Assembly: GCF_020740795.1 (NCBI RefSeq)
Contig: NC_067283.1
Coordinates: 3,995,659-4,059,658, forward strand
Direction: 5' to 3'
Origin: Apus apus
Lineage: Eukaryota; Chordata; Aves; Apodiformes; Apodidae
DNA: 64,000 nt
Positions 1-13,900 of the stretch are shown here, piece by piece. The notes under the pieces are model-generated. The model made no database searches, had not been told where the DNA came from, and saw only the letters and a program-made list of their open reading frames with translations. Made by a program: the position numbers and the translations under genes. The number at the start of each line of letters is the position of its first letter. The first letter of the stretch is position 1.

Positions 1-1343
1 TTCTCCTATAGTTTCCACTTGGGAGTATTCCTCCAATATGCCAAATCAATTAGTTAACTGAGATTTTGCTTCCAGTTTAACACAGAATCAAACCCAAGAG
101 ACTAAAACCTTTCTTTTTCCAGTAATAAGAAAAAAACTGCCACAACCAAAAAATAATAAAAAAACAACCCAAAACCAAAAGCAAACCAACCAACCAAGAA
201 AAAAGCAAACACAGAAAGAAAGAGTAATTAATTTTGCGCAGATTTTAGAAAACAATGGTGTTTCATCCACACTTCCAGAGTAAGATCAGATTGAATTTTT
301 AATGCACTTTAGAAATGAAATTTTACCTCTTTCCCTTTGTGTCGTTTCACTTCTCAGTCTTACTCTCAGCAATTTATATAGAAATGTTTGCCACACAACT
401 GTGGGTATGTTTTGAGACAGGAATAGGGGAGTCCATGTGAACCTATTCATCATCAAGACCTATCTGTCAGAGAAAAAGATGTTACTTATTTTTTCTCACA
501 TTAACTGGGTTGCCGAGAGGAAGGAAGAAATAGCTACCCTTGGAGCTGCTCAGTGATTCTGGAGGTTCCAGAACAGAATTAGAAGGTGTCAGATCCCTCA
601 TTTTCTCCTAAAATTACTATGCCATTTTGGACTTTTCTTTCTAGTTGGGCCTGTCACAAATGTCATGGCTTCTTCATAGCTACACCGTTGTTAATGAGAC
701 TGATCAGGTATTAAATGACTGTTCACTCTATAATGATACATCAATAATGCTTCCTAGGTACCTCCTGATTGCTCAAGTATTCAGTCACCAAATAGCTAAA
801 AATAATTTAGATGCCCACTGAAGACTCCTTTTATCTGCATTCTTGTTTTCTTGCCTCTCTGTCCAAGAACTGATATTACAGATAGTTTCTTTTCACTCCC
901 TCATTTACGCTTAAGAGGCATATTTGCTAAATTATACCTATCAAAGTTTTATAGTCTGGTTCCTTTTTCAGGTTAGAAAATCCTACATTGCAAAGTCCCT
1001 AGTTTACAGGAGCTCATCAAAAGCACTGATATTTGTAACAACAATGCAAAATTTTCTTATTGTCAGACATTTTGAAGCCATTGCATTCAAGTCCAAATTT
1101 GTGACATCAGTACATTGGCAGCACAGAATTTTATGCATCATCTCTGATGTTAGCTACCATTTGAAAATCTGGCCAGATCAGTTTGCAAATCAAATAGACC
1201 ACGTGTGATTCTAGGGCAAAGATAATATGAATATTGTGCTTGAAAACATGCCCTGTTTCTTCCTTCTGTTGTTATATTCAGGAATCCTTTAATAAAAAAA
1301 AAATATTTATCACTCCAAATAAATTCTTCCTCCCTCAATATCA

Positions 1344-1493
1344 CTGACTCCATCCCTGGAAGTGTTGAAAAGCAGGTTGGATGGGGCTTGGAGCAACCTG
1401 GTCTGGTGGGAGGTGTCCCTGCCCATGCAGGGGGGTTGGACCTAGATGATCTTTAAGGTCCCTTTGAACTCAAGCCAATCTGGGATTCTATGA
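1344..1493 (+). mobile_element. CR1 LINE 3' fragment
   Basis: Ends with the CR1 3' UTR block: 'catccctggaagtgtt', 'ctggtctggtgggaggtgtccctgcc' and 'gatctttaaggtccctttgaac', then a 'gattctatga' tail. 5'-truncated, non-coding. Confidence 0.9.
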
Positions 1494-2904
1494 ATACTAC
1501 TGAAGTAATTTAATGCACTTGTGAAAATACTGACCTAAAGCTGACAGAAATCTACACAAAGGATTTTTGATCAAGCCCTTTTTTCAATATTGCCTAAACT
1601 TACTCTATAATCAATGTGCTAAAAACAGAAAGGCAAACATGTACAGATGCTGAGTAAAACTGGATCTGGTACTGTGATTCAGAGGATGCAGGAATAGAAG
1701 CTAATTTGCTTTACTCAATTACTTCCAAGTAGCAATAATTATTAGGACTCTACCCAGTTACAGAGGATCAGTGCTGCACGAAAAAGCCTTCAGGCCATCA
1801 CAACTAATGCTGCTGTTGGCGGGAAGTCCTGCTGCATTGCTCCTAGCTCCTTCTCCCTGGTGGCACAGGATGGGTTTTGACATGAGTCTCTTGCTCGTGC
1901 AAAGCTGGCTGGTTTATTATTCAATGCAAGTCCATGCTAGACAAGCAATGCACACCCTGCTAGGGGGCATAGGAAGCTCTGTGTCTGTGTATTGCAAACA
2001 TTAGCTCTGGAACACACAAGCTTCATTTCCCATTAATTTGTTGTCACCAGATGGTGAACCATTACTTCTGATAATCTACACAATGACAGTAGCATTGCTG
2101 TTGACTGCTGAGCCTTCTGATCTTTTGCAGAGACAGTCCTTAAAGTGCTGATCATTTTATTTTTTTGTCATATTGAAGCTTTCAGCAGCATGGTTGTACT
2201 CTCTAAATTCCATTTGTTTTCTTGAAATTCCTCTTTGCTGCTGTTTATTTCAATCTTAGCTTTTACAAGCTGCTCATCCTGAATATCATTGCTATGTGTG
2301 AGTTCAAAACCATAAAGTAAAGCAGGTCTGCTTATTGGAACTCTTCACATCTGCTAAACAGGAAAACTTTTTGCTTTGTTCCCAGGGTCAATATAAGCTC
2401 ACAAAGAAGGTAACATTAAGAGGAGAAAAGATACAAATTAGCTGTGCTTCTAAAGGTACTTGACCAAATGAGAAATGTGAAATATCTGACTATAACAAAA
2501 GCAGTTTTAACTCCATTCTGTAAAAATGTACTTATCTGAAAAATATTTTCACTCAATGCATCTTTTTTTGTGAAATGTAGTGAGTTCTGAGTTACTCCTT
2601 ACTTCCCACTTGGTAGTAATACTGACCTGAAATCCCTCTTGTATCTTCAGCAGACTACCAGTGCAGTGAAGCACTTTCACCCCAAAGGGAAGACAAACAT
2701 TTCTCAGTCCACAGCCTCAGCTTCAACACTTATCTTAACACTTTCTCCTCAATCTGGAGTTCTTTTTCCATGGGAAAAGAAAAGAAAGGAATCTCAGGGC
2801 CGTACTAAAACAGCTGTTGAAAGCACAGCCACCCTGAGCAAGGTCTCCACCATTGCCCCTATTCCCAGAAGCCACACAGCCTGAGCACTGTACCACGACC
2901 ATTC

Positions 2905-3077
2905 TGGATCAGGTTGCCCAGGGAAGCTGTGGGTGCCCTCTTCCTGGCAGTGTTGAAGGGCAGGTTGGATGGGGCTTCCGGCAACCTGGTCTGGTGGGAG
3001 GTGTCCCTGCCCATGGCAGGGGGGTTGGAACTGAATGACCTTTGAGGTCCCTTCCAACCCAAACCATGATTCTATGA
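2905..3077 (+). mobile_element. CR1 LINE 3' fragment
   Basis: Starts at 'ggttgcccagggaagctgtggg' and runs through 'ctggtctggtgggaggtgtc' to 'ggtcccttccaacccaaacc' and 'gattctatga'. 5'-truncated. Short open frames across it on both strands are not genes. Confidence 0.92.
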
Positions 3078-5544
3078 GTATTTGTGCCTGGGACCAATAA
3101 ATTCATGCTTCACTTCAGAGGAGAACATCACTACTGGGAAAAGTCACTACTTATTAAGAATTAAGATTTATTTATTTAGTTTTACTAGGGAACAATTCTC
3201 CCAAGCCAGAGAGTTTTGTTCTAAAACTGTGTGTATCATCTTGTCTTATTGTAAAGATATGTCTTCTACCATTTCTCCCTACTTTTTTTTTGACTTCTTG
3301 TTCTCATTTTGTATTTTTAAAGACAACCTCTGCTTCCAGCTCTTACCCAGAAAATATACACCACCAGATTTTAAATATATCTTTCCTGAGCTGAAAGCTA
3401 AATCCTGAGCTGGTAATGCACAGCTTGCAAAACTCATTGTCAGCTCAGCAAGGCTTCCTTTACCTTTTGTTTGTTGGTGTGTGGATTTAAATACATGGCA
3501 CATGAGTTACTGGAAGTATTAGATGTTGAAATCTGTTAAATGGAAATATGTCCATTGTTTGGAAGAGTTTTATGTTGATCTGAAGCCTACTGAAATAAAT
3601 CAAAGGGATTCAATCTATGTATTAGTTTTGTTTCAGGAGAAAGCTATAAAAATACCCCTTTATAAATAGGTTATTGGTTTTTCCTTCCCAAGCTAACTAA
3701 CATAAAAGGCTGCATTTCTTGTCATCTAATTACAGCACATCACAGATAATGTAGCATTTTTAAAAACTGTTCTGTAATTCTGGTCATGTCTCATCTAACT
3801 GTTTCATAAAAGCCAGAAATAATCCTCTTTAATAAAGAGAAGAGAAATGACAACGTATGAGGGACATTAGATGGAAAAAAAGATAAAAGGTAATAGGGAT
3901 GGATAATTGATGACATTTTCAGAAATGTTGGACAATATCTGTAATGCACAAAATCAGTTTTAATAGAAATAAAAGTTGTCTCAGTCTCTATTGAAGTGAC
4001 AAAAGGATGGTTGTTTTTTTTTTTCATCTTCACAGAACAGCTGTATATCTGAGGACCTGCATCAGTGTCTCATTTTAGCCTCACAGCTCTTGATGGCAAA
4101 GATTTCACCTGCTCTGGGCTTCTCAGCAGGGAAAAGACTTGGGGAGATTCCCATGTTGTGCTGGAGCACAAATCAAAGTATGGCCAAAGGGTGAGACATG
4201 GGATTGCTCAGGGAACTGGTTCCTTGCTGTAAAAGCTGGCTTTGTTAACCAGGAGGGAGCCGTGTGGAGGAGGAGCAGGATATGATCTGAACAGTGCTGC
4301 ATCTGCTGCAGAGGACACATCTGAAGTGAAGGAGACCATCTTCACTTGTTAACCTTTGGATCTAGCCTTACAAACTCCTGCAGTCACATCAAGATGGTAT
4401 CTCTAGAAAGCAAAACAGAAAATAAAACAAACTGGCAGGGCTGAGCGTGTGTTTAGCTGGTTGCCCTCTTTCTCAGTCAGCTGGGTGAGCTTGTCTGAAA
4501 TCTGGTTTAATTTCAAGTTTACTCTCACTAAATCACTAACGAGGCTCACTCAGGTTTTCACAGTCAAGCCAGTGCTGAAGTGAAATGTGTCAACTGCTGG
4601 AAAGCTCCTCTGTCACTGTTTGTTTCTAGTGGAGAGTGAGGAAGAACCATCTGCTTTTTTACTATTTTCAGGCATTGCTCAATAGTGAAAAAGCCTTGTC
4701 AGCACACAGATCTTGAAGTACCAGAGATGAAATTGCTGGAGCTATGCCAAGGTAGTTTGCTTTTAACAAACCAGGGTCATCTGCATCAACAACTGGAGCA
4801 CATGGAGATATAAAGTTGTCACAGGAATGGAACTTGCTCAGAACACACTCGTCTTGATCACTAAATGTTGTCTGTGAAAAGCTAGAAAAAAGTACATATT
4901 TCATAGGGTCAGAGGGTTGTAGTCAAAGTTTTATGTGATGTGTATTTACTGGAAGAAACTTTTTTTGTATATTCTGTTTTCATATTAACTCAGTCAGTTG
5001 TTATCAGCTGTGCTAGTATGTTATACATTAACCAGCATCTGACCTCAAGGTAAATGACATGGTGTCACCATGGCCATGCTATCAAATTCTCTAGGTCTTC
5101 AGGTAGAGTGATTGCACTCAAACGTTATGTTGGGAATAGGCCCCAGTCTAGCCTAATGACTGAACTGGACCAGAGGATGCCAAAGGACCCTCTGAAAATG
5201 GTACTAAAGACAGCCACAGCAATTTATCAGTGTCCATCCTGGGTTGCAGTGCTTGGACCCTTGCAGTGACATCTTTAATTTGCTAAAATAGGTGTACCTG
5301 TACTGTTTGTTCTCTGCTTTAATTCTTCATATGATAAATTTCGACTTAAAACAAAATGTTTTGTGCAAGTCCCCAAGTCCATGATCTTTGTCTCTGGCAG
5401 CATTTATTGCTACTCCATCATCTCTTAACCCTTCTTCAGTGTATTCAGACCATCTAGGGTGACTCTCCAGTTGTACACCATAATAAGCATGTCTCTGAAA
5501 AATGCATCTTCAATAACTGTCCTTAGTGGAGTAGATGTGAACCT

Positions 5545-6130
5545 GCAGACCAAGGAGGAGCCTGACCCAGGGGAGGTGGCTGCACCTGAACCAGGCCACG
5601 ACTCTTTGGGAAGTTTGTGCTGGAGCAGCCTACTCCTGAAGGACTACACCTTGTGGGAGGGAGTCATGTCAGGGAAGCTCATGGAGGAATGTTTACCATG
5701 ACAAGGACCCCACATTGGAGCAGGGGAAGAAAGAAATGAGTCCTACCCCTGAGGATGGAAGAGCAGCAGATGCAACGTGTGACTAACTGATGGTAACGCC
5801 CATTCCCCATCCCCTGTGCTGCTGGAAGGTAGAGAAATTGGGAGCAAAATAATGTGGGCCTGGGAAGAAAGGAGGGAGTGTGGGAAAGTATATTTAATAT
5901 CTGATTTTGGTTTTAATTGTTTTGCTCTGATTCGATTGGTAACAAATTAAACTGATTTTTTGCTCTAAGTTGATTCTGGTTTGCCCGTGACCGTAACTGG
6001 TGAGTGAACCTTCTTTGTCCTTGTCCCAACCAAGAGTTTTTCATTATGTTTTCTCCTCCTCATCCCACAACAAGAGGAGCAGTGAGTGAGCAGCCATGTG
6101 GGGCTTAGCTGCCAGCTAACACAGGCCATG
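5545..6130 (+). mobile_element. Diverged solo LTR-like segment of an avian endogenous retrovirus
   Basis: Contains a run I recall from avian ERV LTRs: a 'ggagggagtcatgt' section, 'cattccccatcccctgtgctgctgg', 'tgattcgattggtaac-aaattaaactgattttt' and 'ctggtttgcccgtgaccgtaactggtgagtg'. The aaattaaa stretch stands where the polyadenylation signal is expected, and the piece ends in a G/C-rich 'gccagcta' tract. I found no intact internal genes or second LTR nearby. Edges are approximate and family assignment rests on memory, not on a search. Confidence 0.6.
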
Positions 6131-9100
6131 TTGAAAATGGGACACACCAGGAGCTGATGTTCCTCAATGTACGTATCTTAGTATTTTCTGCAAGAAGTTG
6201 TAACTGATATTATTGTCCCTAGAGTGATTTTAGCTGATACGATTTTTTCACTGCTAATGTACAAAGACAGTAGCTTTGTCACCAAGTAAAAATGTGTTTT
6301 TAATGTGCAACTGCATCTTTGCCTAAGGCCTAGTTAATTCAATTTCTGATATAATGAAAGAAGTTCAGTGGCAAAGACACTGATTTCACACAGTCCTTGA
6401 GTAACAGCCCATCACAGGAGTAGGAGTTTGGCCTTTGACTTTACAGTCCAGTCCAGCAGCTACTGGATAATTGTTCTGTTCTTCTGGTGAGACTGTGCTT
6501 TACCTGAAACTTCCACATTAGTCATCATTTTAGAAAAAGGTGCCTTGACAAGCAGGCAGTCTGACAGAATATGTAAAGAAGTAGAGGGGGTAAGGAAAAA
6601 TATATTTTGCCAAATACGTCACCAGCAAAGCTCAGAAATTTCTTCAAACTAACAAGACAGAAAACTTACAAAGTTTGACAACAGTTACTCTCCCTCTGGT
6701 TGCTAGAAAATATGAAAAAGCATAACCAAGACAGTACTTTAATGGGAAACAAAAACCAGCCCACACACTTGAAATAGAAAAGATGTTTTTTAAGTAGCTG
6801 ATCAGAACACTTCAATTTCTAAGTCCCCTAAAACTGCTAACCTATTTAACCACCACTTTAATATCTTTTTCCTTGCTGCAAAGATGGGCAAGTAGAAGGA
6901 AAAAAGAGTCAGGCCATGACCAAGGTTACACAAGAAGTCTGTGGCAGATTAAAGAATTAATCAAGAACCCTTGACTTCTAGGCTAACATCATTTCTCACA
7001 AAACCAGCCAACTCCCACTAGAGAAATGAAAAACAAAACCTAAATAACCAAAAAGCAAAATCCCAAGATGTCTTTTTTTTTTTTACCATCTCAGGGCCTG
7101 AGTTCTGAGGAGAGAAAACCCACCGAGGCCCCACATTTTACACGGTTTCAGAGCCGAGTATCTCGAAGTGAGCAGTCATTTCATGGAGCCAGCACAACTG
7201 ATGCAATCACTCCTAAGTCGTGTGCCATGTTTTCACTAGCTTGGTACACATGCAGGCAGAGTTTTTTGCTGACAGCTTTATGTAACTGACAGCTTCTCTG
7301 TCAGCAATATGCTGCTTCATGCATGTCACTTGGCAAACAGCCCCTTTTACCAGAAACAGGGTGTGAGATGATTTAATTTCTGTATAAAGATGAGTTTTAT
7401 CTAGAGAGGGCTCTGTTGAGTGCAAATACCTTCCCTAATGAATATTTTAGGGCATATTTTTTACTGCTGAGCCTGAATTCTCTTATCTGTGCACACCATG
7501 GATGAAGTGTTGTAGAACAGTCTTTCGTAGCTTTGCTTGAACTGGCTGTGAAAGAAAGACAATGTTATGAATCTCCTCCTTGCTCTAACACTCACTTCTG
7601 GATTTAAAGGCCAGATTTCCTGGCCATAGGAGATATATCTGACCAAGGGAGACAACCCAGTTGGAGACAGTGAGAAAGAGTGCTGTAAGGATAACTCCAT
7701 AGGGTGCTCCTCAAAGCCTTGAAAAAGAAGGTGTGAATGCATGATGCTGGCATGGATGAGGAATTTGTTGCAAGATATTTATCCCCCTGAGTTAAAGAGT
7801 GGGTGTTTTCAGTTTTGTGAAAAAAAACCTGGGGAAAGAGCACTGCAAGAGTCATTTAAGCAAACTGAATTATTTTTTTTTCTGTGATCTGCATTGATTC
7901 TGCTGTGGAAGCCAGACCTGTGCTCTTGCTCTAAAAGAAAGGAAAGGGATAAGAGAGACAGAAAGTTGGTTAACGTGAGAGGATTCTCACATTAATGGTT
8001 TCAATGGACTGGTCAAGTCATTTTCTGCATAGTAAAATAACAGTAAATGCAGGAACAAGCATTTACTTTTCACAAGTGTGATGACCAAAGAATGTACAAG
8101 ACAAGCTCCATATCCCTTTCTTCAGGATACTAAAATGATATCTGGTTGATGTGTTCTGCCTGTGTTTAATGCCTCTGTCACCACACAATTCCCAAACAAG
8201 GACTTTTTCCTCTGTTTTATAACCAGACACATGTAGAAGTGGAAACTAGTCCATCTCCAAGTGCCAAATGGGATCAAACACACTGGTGTTAATTTTGACA
8301 GATGTATGTCTGACACATTCTTAAAAGCCTCCACTAATAGGCATTTCTCCATCACCCCAGGTATCTGTCCCAGGTGTTGAGGATCAGGTTAATCTCACAT
8401 AACTTGATACAAGTATAGCCCAGGCATTGACAGCTCAGCCAGTCCTTCTGGCTGCTTTTTACAGTCAGTGGGAGGAACAGAGACGTGGAGGGCATGGTTC
8501 ATCTCACTTGCTTCAGGTGTCTGCTCTGGCATGATGACACTAATATTCTTCCTGCACCCCCTTATTGAACAGAAGATGTTTCTCAACCACCAGCTAGAAA
8601 GGAAGCAAATACATCTTAACTGCCTGCCACATTCATCATCCACATGGGAAAACATATTTTCTCAGAACCTATTCTGCATCTCCCAAAACAGACATTATAA
8701 CTTAAAGGGTTTCACGGTACTGGTGGGCTAATATTTACCTAAAATATATCCATAAATTAGACTTTTATTTTAACAGTAAAAGCATCATGTTATGAATTTA
8801 TATTCAGCCAGGACCTCACTGTCACTTCCAGGACCTCTTGTGTTCTACTTGTGATTAATCAGTTACTTATAATTTGAACTGTATGTTAAATTTTATTTTA
8901 AAACCATTCTTCTTTATTCAATTTTTTAAATAAGGATTAATGTAGTATCTTTTCATTTTATCTGACATGGTAGAAATTTATAATATTATTTAGATCCAGA
9001 CTAATTTCTGCTTATAATCCAGCTGCAGTGTATTTGTACACACCTACCTCAATATACACCCACCCACGAATGAAGATTCAGAAGAACAGATCTATCTTAT
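6131..9100. other. Non-coding stretch, nothing recognised
   Basis: AT-rich unique sequence. Short open frames are present but lack codon bias, splice context or a recognisable domain. I see no repeat family I can name here. The same holds for 1-1343, 1494-2904 and 3078-5544; an A/C-rich tract lies at 118-215. Confidence 0.6.
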
Positions 9101-9282
9101 CATGGAATCATAGAATCACAGAATGGTTTGGGTTGGAAGGGACCTAGAAAATCATCTATTTCCAACCCCCCTGCAAGGGCAGGAACACCTCCCACTAGAC
9201 CAGGTTGTACAAAACCCTGTTCAACCTGGCCTTGAACACCTCCAGGGATGGGGCAACCACAACCTCCTTGGGCAGCCTGTGT
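9101..9282 (-). mobile_element. CR1 LINE 3' fragment
   Basis: Minus-oriented: begins with the tail 'catggaatcatagaatcaca', then 'ggtttgggttggaagggacc' and 'tccaacccccctgc', and breaks off at 'ttgggcagcctgtg'. Confidence 0.93.
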
Positions 9283-10131
9283 ATAAATGTGCATAAAATC
9301 AATTTGTGGATCTGTAAGAAAATGCAGATTAACAACTCCACCGTGGATTTATTTGAATTTCTTTGTGAATTTATTTAATTCAAAGCTTGAATATTAAGCT
9401 GGTGTAGAAGACATCAAATACAGTGAGTTATGCCTAGCAACATGTCAACATTAATTGCATTGTAAGCCCTGTCTCCTTGCTTACACCACCAACTTCAGAT
9501 ATACTTTTAGCTTTGATTCAAATGTCTGTTCATTTTGAAAATAACAAATGAGTAGGAAAGCATTTGCACTTACATAGGGACATTAATTTCTTAGAACCTA
9601 CAGCTACAAAAACACTGAGTGGTCAAAATTATGAAAAATTGTCCTCTGTTCTCCCTGAGAGATGTGTATCTTAGACTGCCCAATTTCTTTTTAGGCACTG
9701 CAACATTTACTACTATAGTAACAACATACAGCTCTCTAATTTGCTTGATCGCCTTCTGAGAAGCAGAGGGAAAAGCAGATTGGTGATATTTTCAGTGAGA
9801 TATGAATCTTTCTACTTAAAAAATGGTCCAAGAAGGAACATTCAGTTCTCTGTTGTTGCTATACAAAAACGAAGCCATTCTATTTGTCACTCTCAGTGAG
9901 ACCTGATGGAAAAAAAGCAACCCAACAAAAGAAATTATTTCTGATGTCTTTTAGCTTTTATTCATTCTGGTTTTGCCACTTTGAGTTCGGAACTTTCAAA
10001 AAACATGTACTTTAATGTTTCCTGATCTATGAGGTTTTCAGGCAAATCTCTCCTTTCTCGGCATCAATTCCTTTGATCTATTACTGTTTGATTTATTTTA
10101 TTGTTTTGTTTTGTTTTGTTTTGTTTATGAA

Positions 10132-10510
10132 GACAGGCTGAGGTGGGTAAGGTTGTCCAGCCTGGAGAAGAGAAGGCTCCAGGGAGACCTTAGAGCACCT
10201 TTCAGTGCCTGAAGAGGCTCCAGGAAAGCTGGGGAGGGGCTTTTAACCAGAGAGGGCAGTGGTAGGACGGGGTAATGGCTTTAAACTGGCACAGGGAAGA
10301 TTTAGGTGAGACATCAGGAAGAAATTCTTCACCATGAGGGTAGGAAGGTGCTGGAACAGGTTGCCCAGGGAGGTTGTGGAAGCCCCTTCCCTGGAGGTGT
10401 TCAAGGCCAGATTGGATGAGGCTTGTGCAGCCTGGTCTGGTGGGAGGTGTCCCTGCCCATGGCAGGGGGGTTGGAACTTAACGATCTTTCAGGTCCCTTC
10501 CAACCTTATC
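10132..10510 (+). mobile_element. CR1 LINE 3' portion (ORF2 end plus 3' UTR)
   Basis: Covers the end of ORF2 ('cagcctggagaagagaaggc', 'catcaggaagaaattcttca', 'gttgcccagggaggttgtgg') and the 3' UTR up to 'ggtcccttccaacctt'. The usual tail is replaced by the adjoining pentanucleotide array. Confidence 0.92.
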
Positions 10511-10515
10511 CATTG

Positions 10516-10680
10516 CGTTTTTCTTTTTCTTTTTCTTTTCTTTTCTTTTCTTTTCTTTTCTTTTCTTTTCTTTTCTTTTCTTTTCTTTTCTTTTCTTTTC
10601 TTTTCTTTTCTTTTCTTTTCTTTTCTTTTCTTTTCTTTTCTTTTCTTTTCTTTTCTTTTCTTTTCTTTTCTTTTCTTTTT
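10516..10680 (+). repeat. (TTTTC)n pentanucleotide array
   Basis: About 165 nt of near-perfect TTTTC units, starting with a few TTTTTC variants. Abuts a CR1 3' end on the left and the TCTTC array on the right. The long open frames of Phe/Ser/Leu across it are artefacts of the repeat. Confidence 0.98.
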
Positions 10681-10790
10681 TTCTTCTCTTCTCTTCTCTT
10701 CTCTTCTCTTCTCTTCTCTTCTCTTCTCTTCTCTTCTCTTCTCTTCTCTTCTCTTCTCTTCTCTTCTCTTCTCTTCTCTTCTTTTCTCTT
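10681..10790 (+). repeat. (TTCTC)n pentanucleotide array
   Basis: About 110 nt of TTCTC/CTCTT units following directly on the TTTTC array; together they form a homopyrimidine tract of about 275 nt. Confidence 0.97.
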
Positions 10791-10880
10791 TTTATTTTAT
10801 CTTATATTTGATTGAAACACCAATAGCTCTCAAATTCAAGCTGAAGTTGAAATTTGTTTTCTCATTAAACTGTATATATA

Positions 10881-10949
10881 AAGATCTAGAAAGGTCTTTT
10901 CCAACCTTGACAATTCTTTGATTCTATGATTCTGTGCTATGATTCTACT
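10881..10949 (+). mobile_element. CR1 tail remnant
   Basis: 'aagatctagaaaggtctttt ... ccaaccttgac' followed by 'tttgattctatgattctgtg', the 3' tail of a CR1 of another subfamily (the 'gaggtcttttccaacc' type). Confidence 0.8.
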
Positions 10950-13900
10950 AGCTGCTCTGTTTAAAAGGCCACAGATGCTACACATCTCCACACTGTCAAG
11001 TGAATGTATCTTTTATTATTTCCTGCTTGCATCCATTTTCAAGGAAAAAATCTTTTTTTTTTTTTACATCTACAAAGATCTTGGTGAATATACAGCCACT
11101 CCCACCCTCATTTTCAAGCAAAGGGACTGTTTTTTTCTCTACTAAAGCTCATCTCTCTTTTGGTGCATCAATATTCAGACTTTTGATCTATTCAGACGTC
11201 TTGAATCAGAAAGCCATTTTATATGCTATTTTTCACTTGGATATAATGTGAGATGCTGTTATTCTGGGGATGTAAAGCAGGAAACAAATTAGATTTTACT
11301 TGAGAAAAAAGAACTAACTTGCCTGGAGGTGTCATTATGTCTCCTGAAACTGAAGTGCTATTCAGTTACCCTTAAAGCAGCCTAATATGCACACAGCAAA
11401 AATTATAAAGCAGAAACTCTGACATTTATGCTCTAGTGTAATTCATTTGCAGTATCTACCTCCTCCAAAGCCATTATACACTTGATAATAGAACGCTCAA
11501 AACAGAACACATGATTTTTTTTTTCCCTAAAGCCTATTATGACTGACATCAAAAGAGTCAGGCAAGCAGAAAGCACATAAAATTTGAGTAAACTAATTCA
11601 AAGTGCACTTCATCTGTTGAACGATCAAAGCAACGTGTGGGATTGATGAAGCTGATTCTTTTTTGTTTTCTTCTTCACTTTCCTTTTCACACTTTCAAGG
11701 GTGATTTATTTTATGGTCTCCATACCCCTTGGCTACAGTTTGTACTTTTTGAATGAACTCATAAGAGATTAAGTGCAAAACAAGGAGAGAAGTAGCAATG
11801 TCTACATAACTTCATGCTGAGTACTATATAAGCTGATCACCCAACACAAAGGCAACACCCTCTGTCAAACTCCTACAGATGTTAAAGCTCCATGGAACTG
11901 AGGAGATTAGAGCTGCTAACACACTGGATTCAGAAAATAGATCTCCTCACCCTTTTTCTCTAGTTTACAATTTGCCTGGTGCCAATGGACTAAGGAGTTT
12001 ATTAAAGAAACTTTAGTTTAATGGCCTCCTGCTGTATAATCTAGATGTGGTTATAGGGAATAGAATAAGGTAGATGCTTGTAGACATCACGTCAGCCCAC
12101 TCTGAAACTGATTTACCAGCTAGTTATGATGAACCAGTATCTGTTGCCATTCTGTGCTATAAGATTGTAATATACTATATGCTATTTTATACAATCATAA
12201 GATCCAACCATTGATATGGATAAGGCTGCAAATACTTAAGGAAATAAAGAGTTGAGGCGAAATAGTCTTTGTTTAGCAAGTGGGGAAGGTAAGATCTCTA
12301 TCTGTAGCCAAGTTTTTGTTTTGTTGTGTTGTGTTTTGTGGGGGTCATTTTTTTGTTTGTTTGGAGGGTTTTTTTTTTGGCACCAAGTAAATCCATAAAA
12401 ATAAAAGAGCAGTGATTTGTATATGCAAAGGCACAGTGAAAGTGTGCAGCTTTATGGGCGCTCTGGGCAGGGTTATGCTCCCCTTAACTCACAACAGAAG
12501 AACCAAGTAGTTCAGGATATGATGCATGTGTCCTAATTTAATCCTTTAAAAGGTAAATGTCTGATGTGAAGACAGTTGCTGCCTTTGACAAGCATGAAAA
12601 GAACTAAACACTACCAGGGAGCCAGACAAAAATTCATCAGGTGAGCAAGCTCTGAAGGGAAATGCTTCCAGTGACAGAGCAGAGCAGAGGGTGACCTGCT
12701 GTATTGGAGGTTGTCATCCAGTCTTTTGTGTGTTTGTCAGAGAAAATGCAGGGGAAGGAGTTTAATGTCTGTTCCATATCTCTTCCAAAAGAAAGAATTA
12801 CTTTCAGCAGGATTTCACCTTCTCTTAACTAACAGCAAAATGTCACGTAGTTCTGCACACAAAGGCACAATCCAAAGCTAAGTAAAGCTCAAGAAAAATG
12901 TTCCCTTAGATGAATTTTGAAAGATGTTCTTCCAAAAGCATGGGCACCCATGTTTGTTTGGTTTTTTTCTCTATAATTACATTAAATATGACCTGGTAGG
13001 GTGCAGAAACAAATCCACAAGTATGAAACACTCAGAAGAGCTTCTCCTTTGATTGTAATTATTGTTACACGAGTTGCTGAAAATTCCTTAATAAACTGAA
13101 TGATCCTGTTGGAGAAAAATAATAAAGTCAGGGAGAGAATAAACTTTTGCACTATAGCCTTCAGTTGAGAGGTAGGATTTTAACTGCATGTAGTAGAGTG
13201 AGTTAAAAAAAGCTGTGTGCTAACTATTACCCATTGATAGTTGCTTTGGATATCAAGGATCATTACTCTGTGCAGTGTGAGAAATGGAATTAAGATTTCA
13301 GGAACATAGTTTAATGCTCAAGGGAGGCCAATAAATATGGATAAGTTAGGAACCGTAGTTTTAATATGGAAATTAATGAGATTATCTAGAAGCATTTTAT
13401 TGTGTCTTTTAAAATCCAAGTGGCATTCAGTTACCCATGAAATAGTATTGGCTGATGAAACCAAAATGATTTCAATATATGCTACTTTGTTGTTTAGTGC
13501 AATGAGAATGCACTGTGTCTTCAGTGGCTCATGACTGTTAACAAATCAGATCTTGCTTTTCAAGGAGATCTTTAAAATACTTCTATATTTATATTTATTC
13601 ACTTTTATGGTAGACAGACCCTTAGCTGGACATCACTACCTTTTTTCTGCTGAGGACATAGTTATGTCAATTTGCCATTGAAATTCTTAATGGTTTAAAA
13701 TAATTCAGCCTTTGAAGACAAAAACTGTATCCTAAATGGGGCAACACTGCAGGCTTCTTCTGCAGTCTCTAAAACTCCATGTTTAAGGAATTATCTATAG
13801 GTACAGTCTCTTTCTCATTTTCCCCACATGAATTTAATTGGAAAATTAGAAGATTTCTAAAGAACGGAGAACAGAGTTTCTGGAATAATCAGTCTTGTTG

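Noticed and set aside
1771..2004. 77-codon frame with a hydrophobic Leu-rich start
   Set aside because: Looks like a signal peptide by composition only; no exon context or family match.
5459..5701. 80-codon plus-strand frame
   Set aside because: Overlaps the LTR-like segment and shows no protein-domain similarity.
10334..10921. 195-codon plus-strand open frame rich in Phe, Ser and Leu
   Set aside because: It is translation of a CR1 end and the TTTTC/TTCTC arrays, not a gene.
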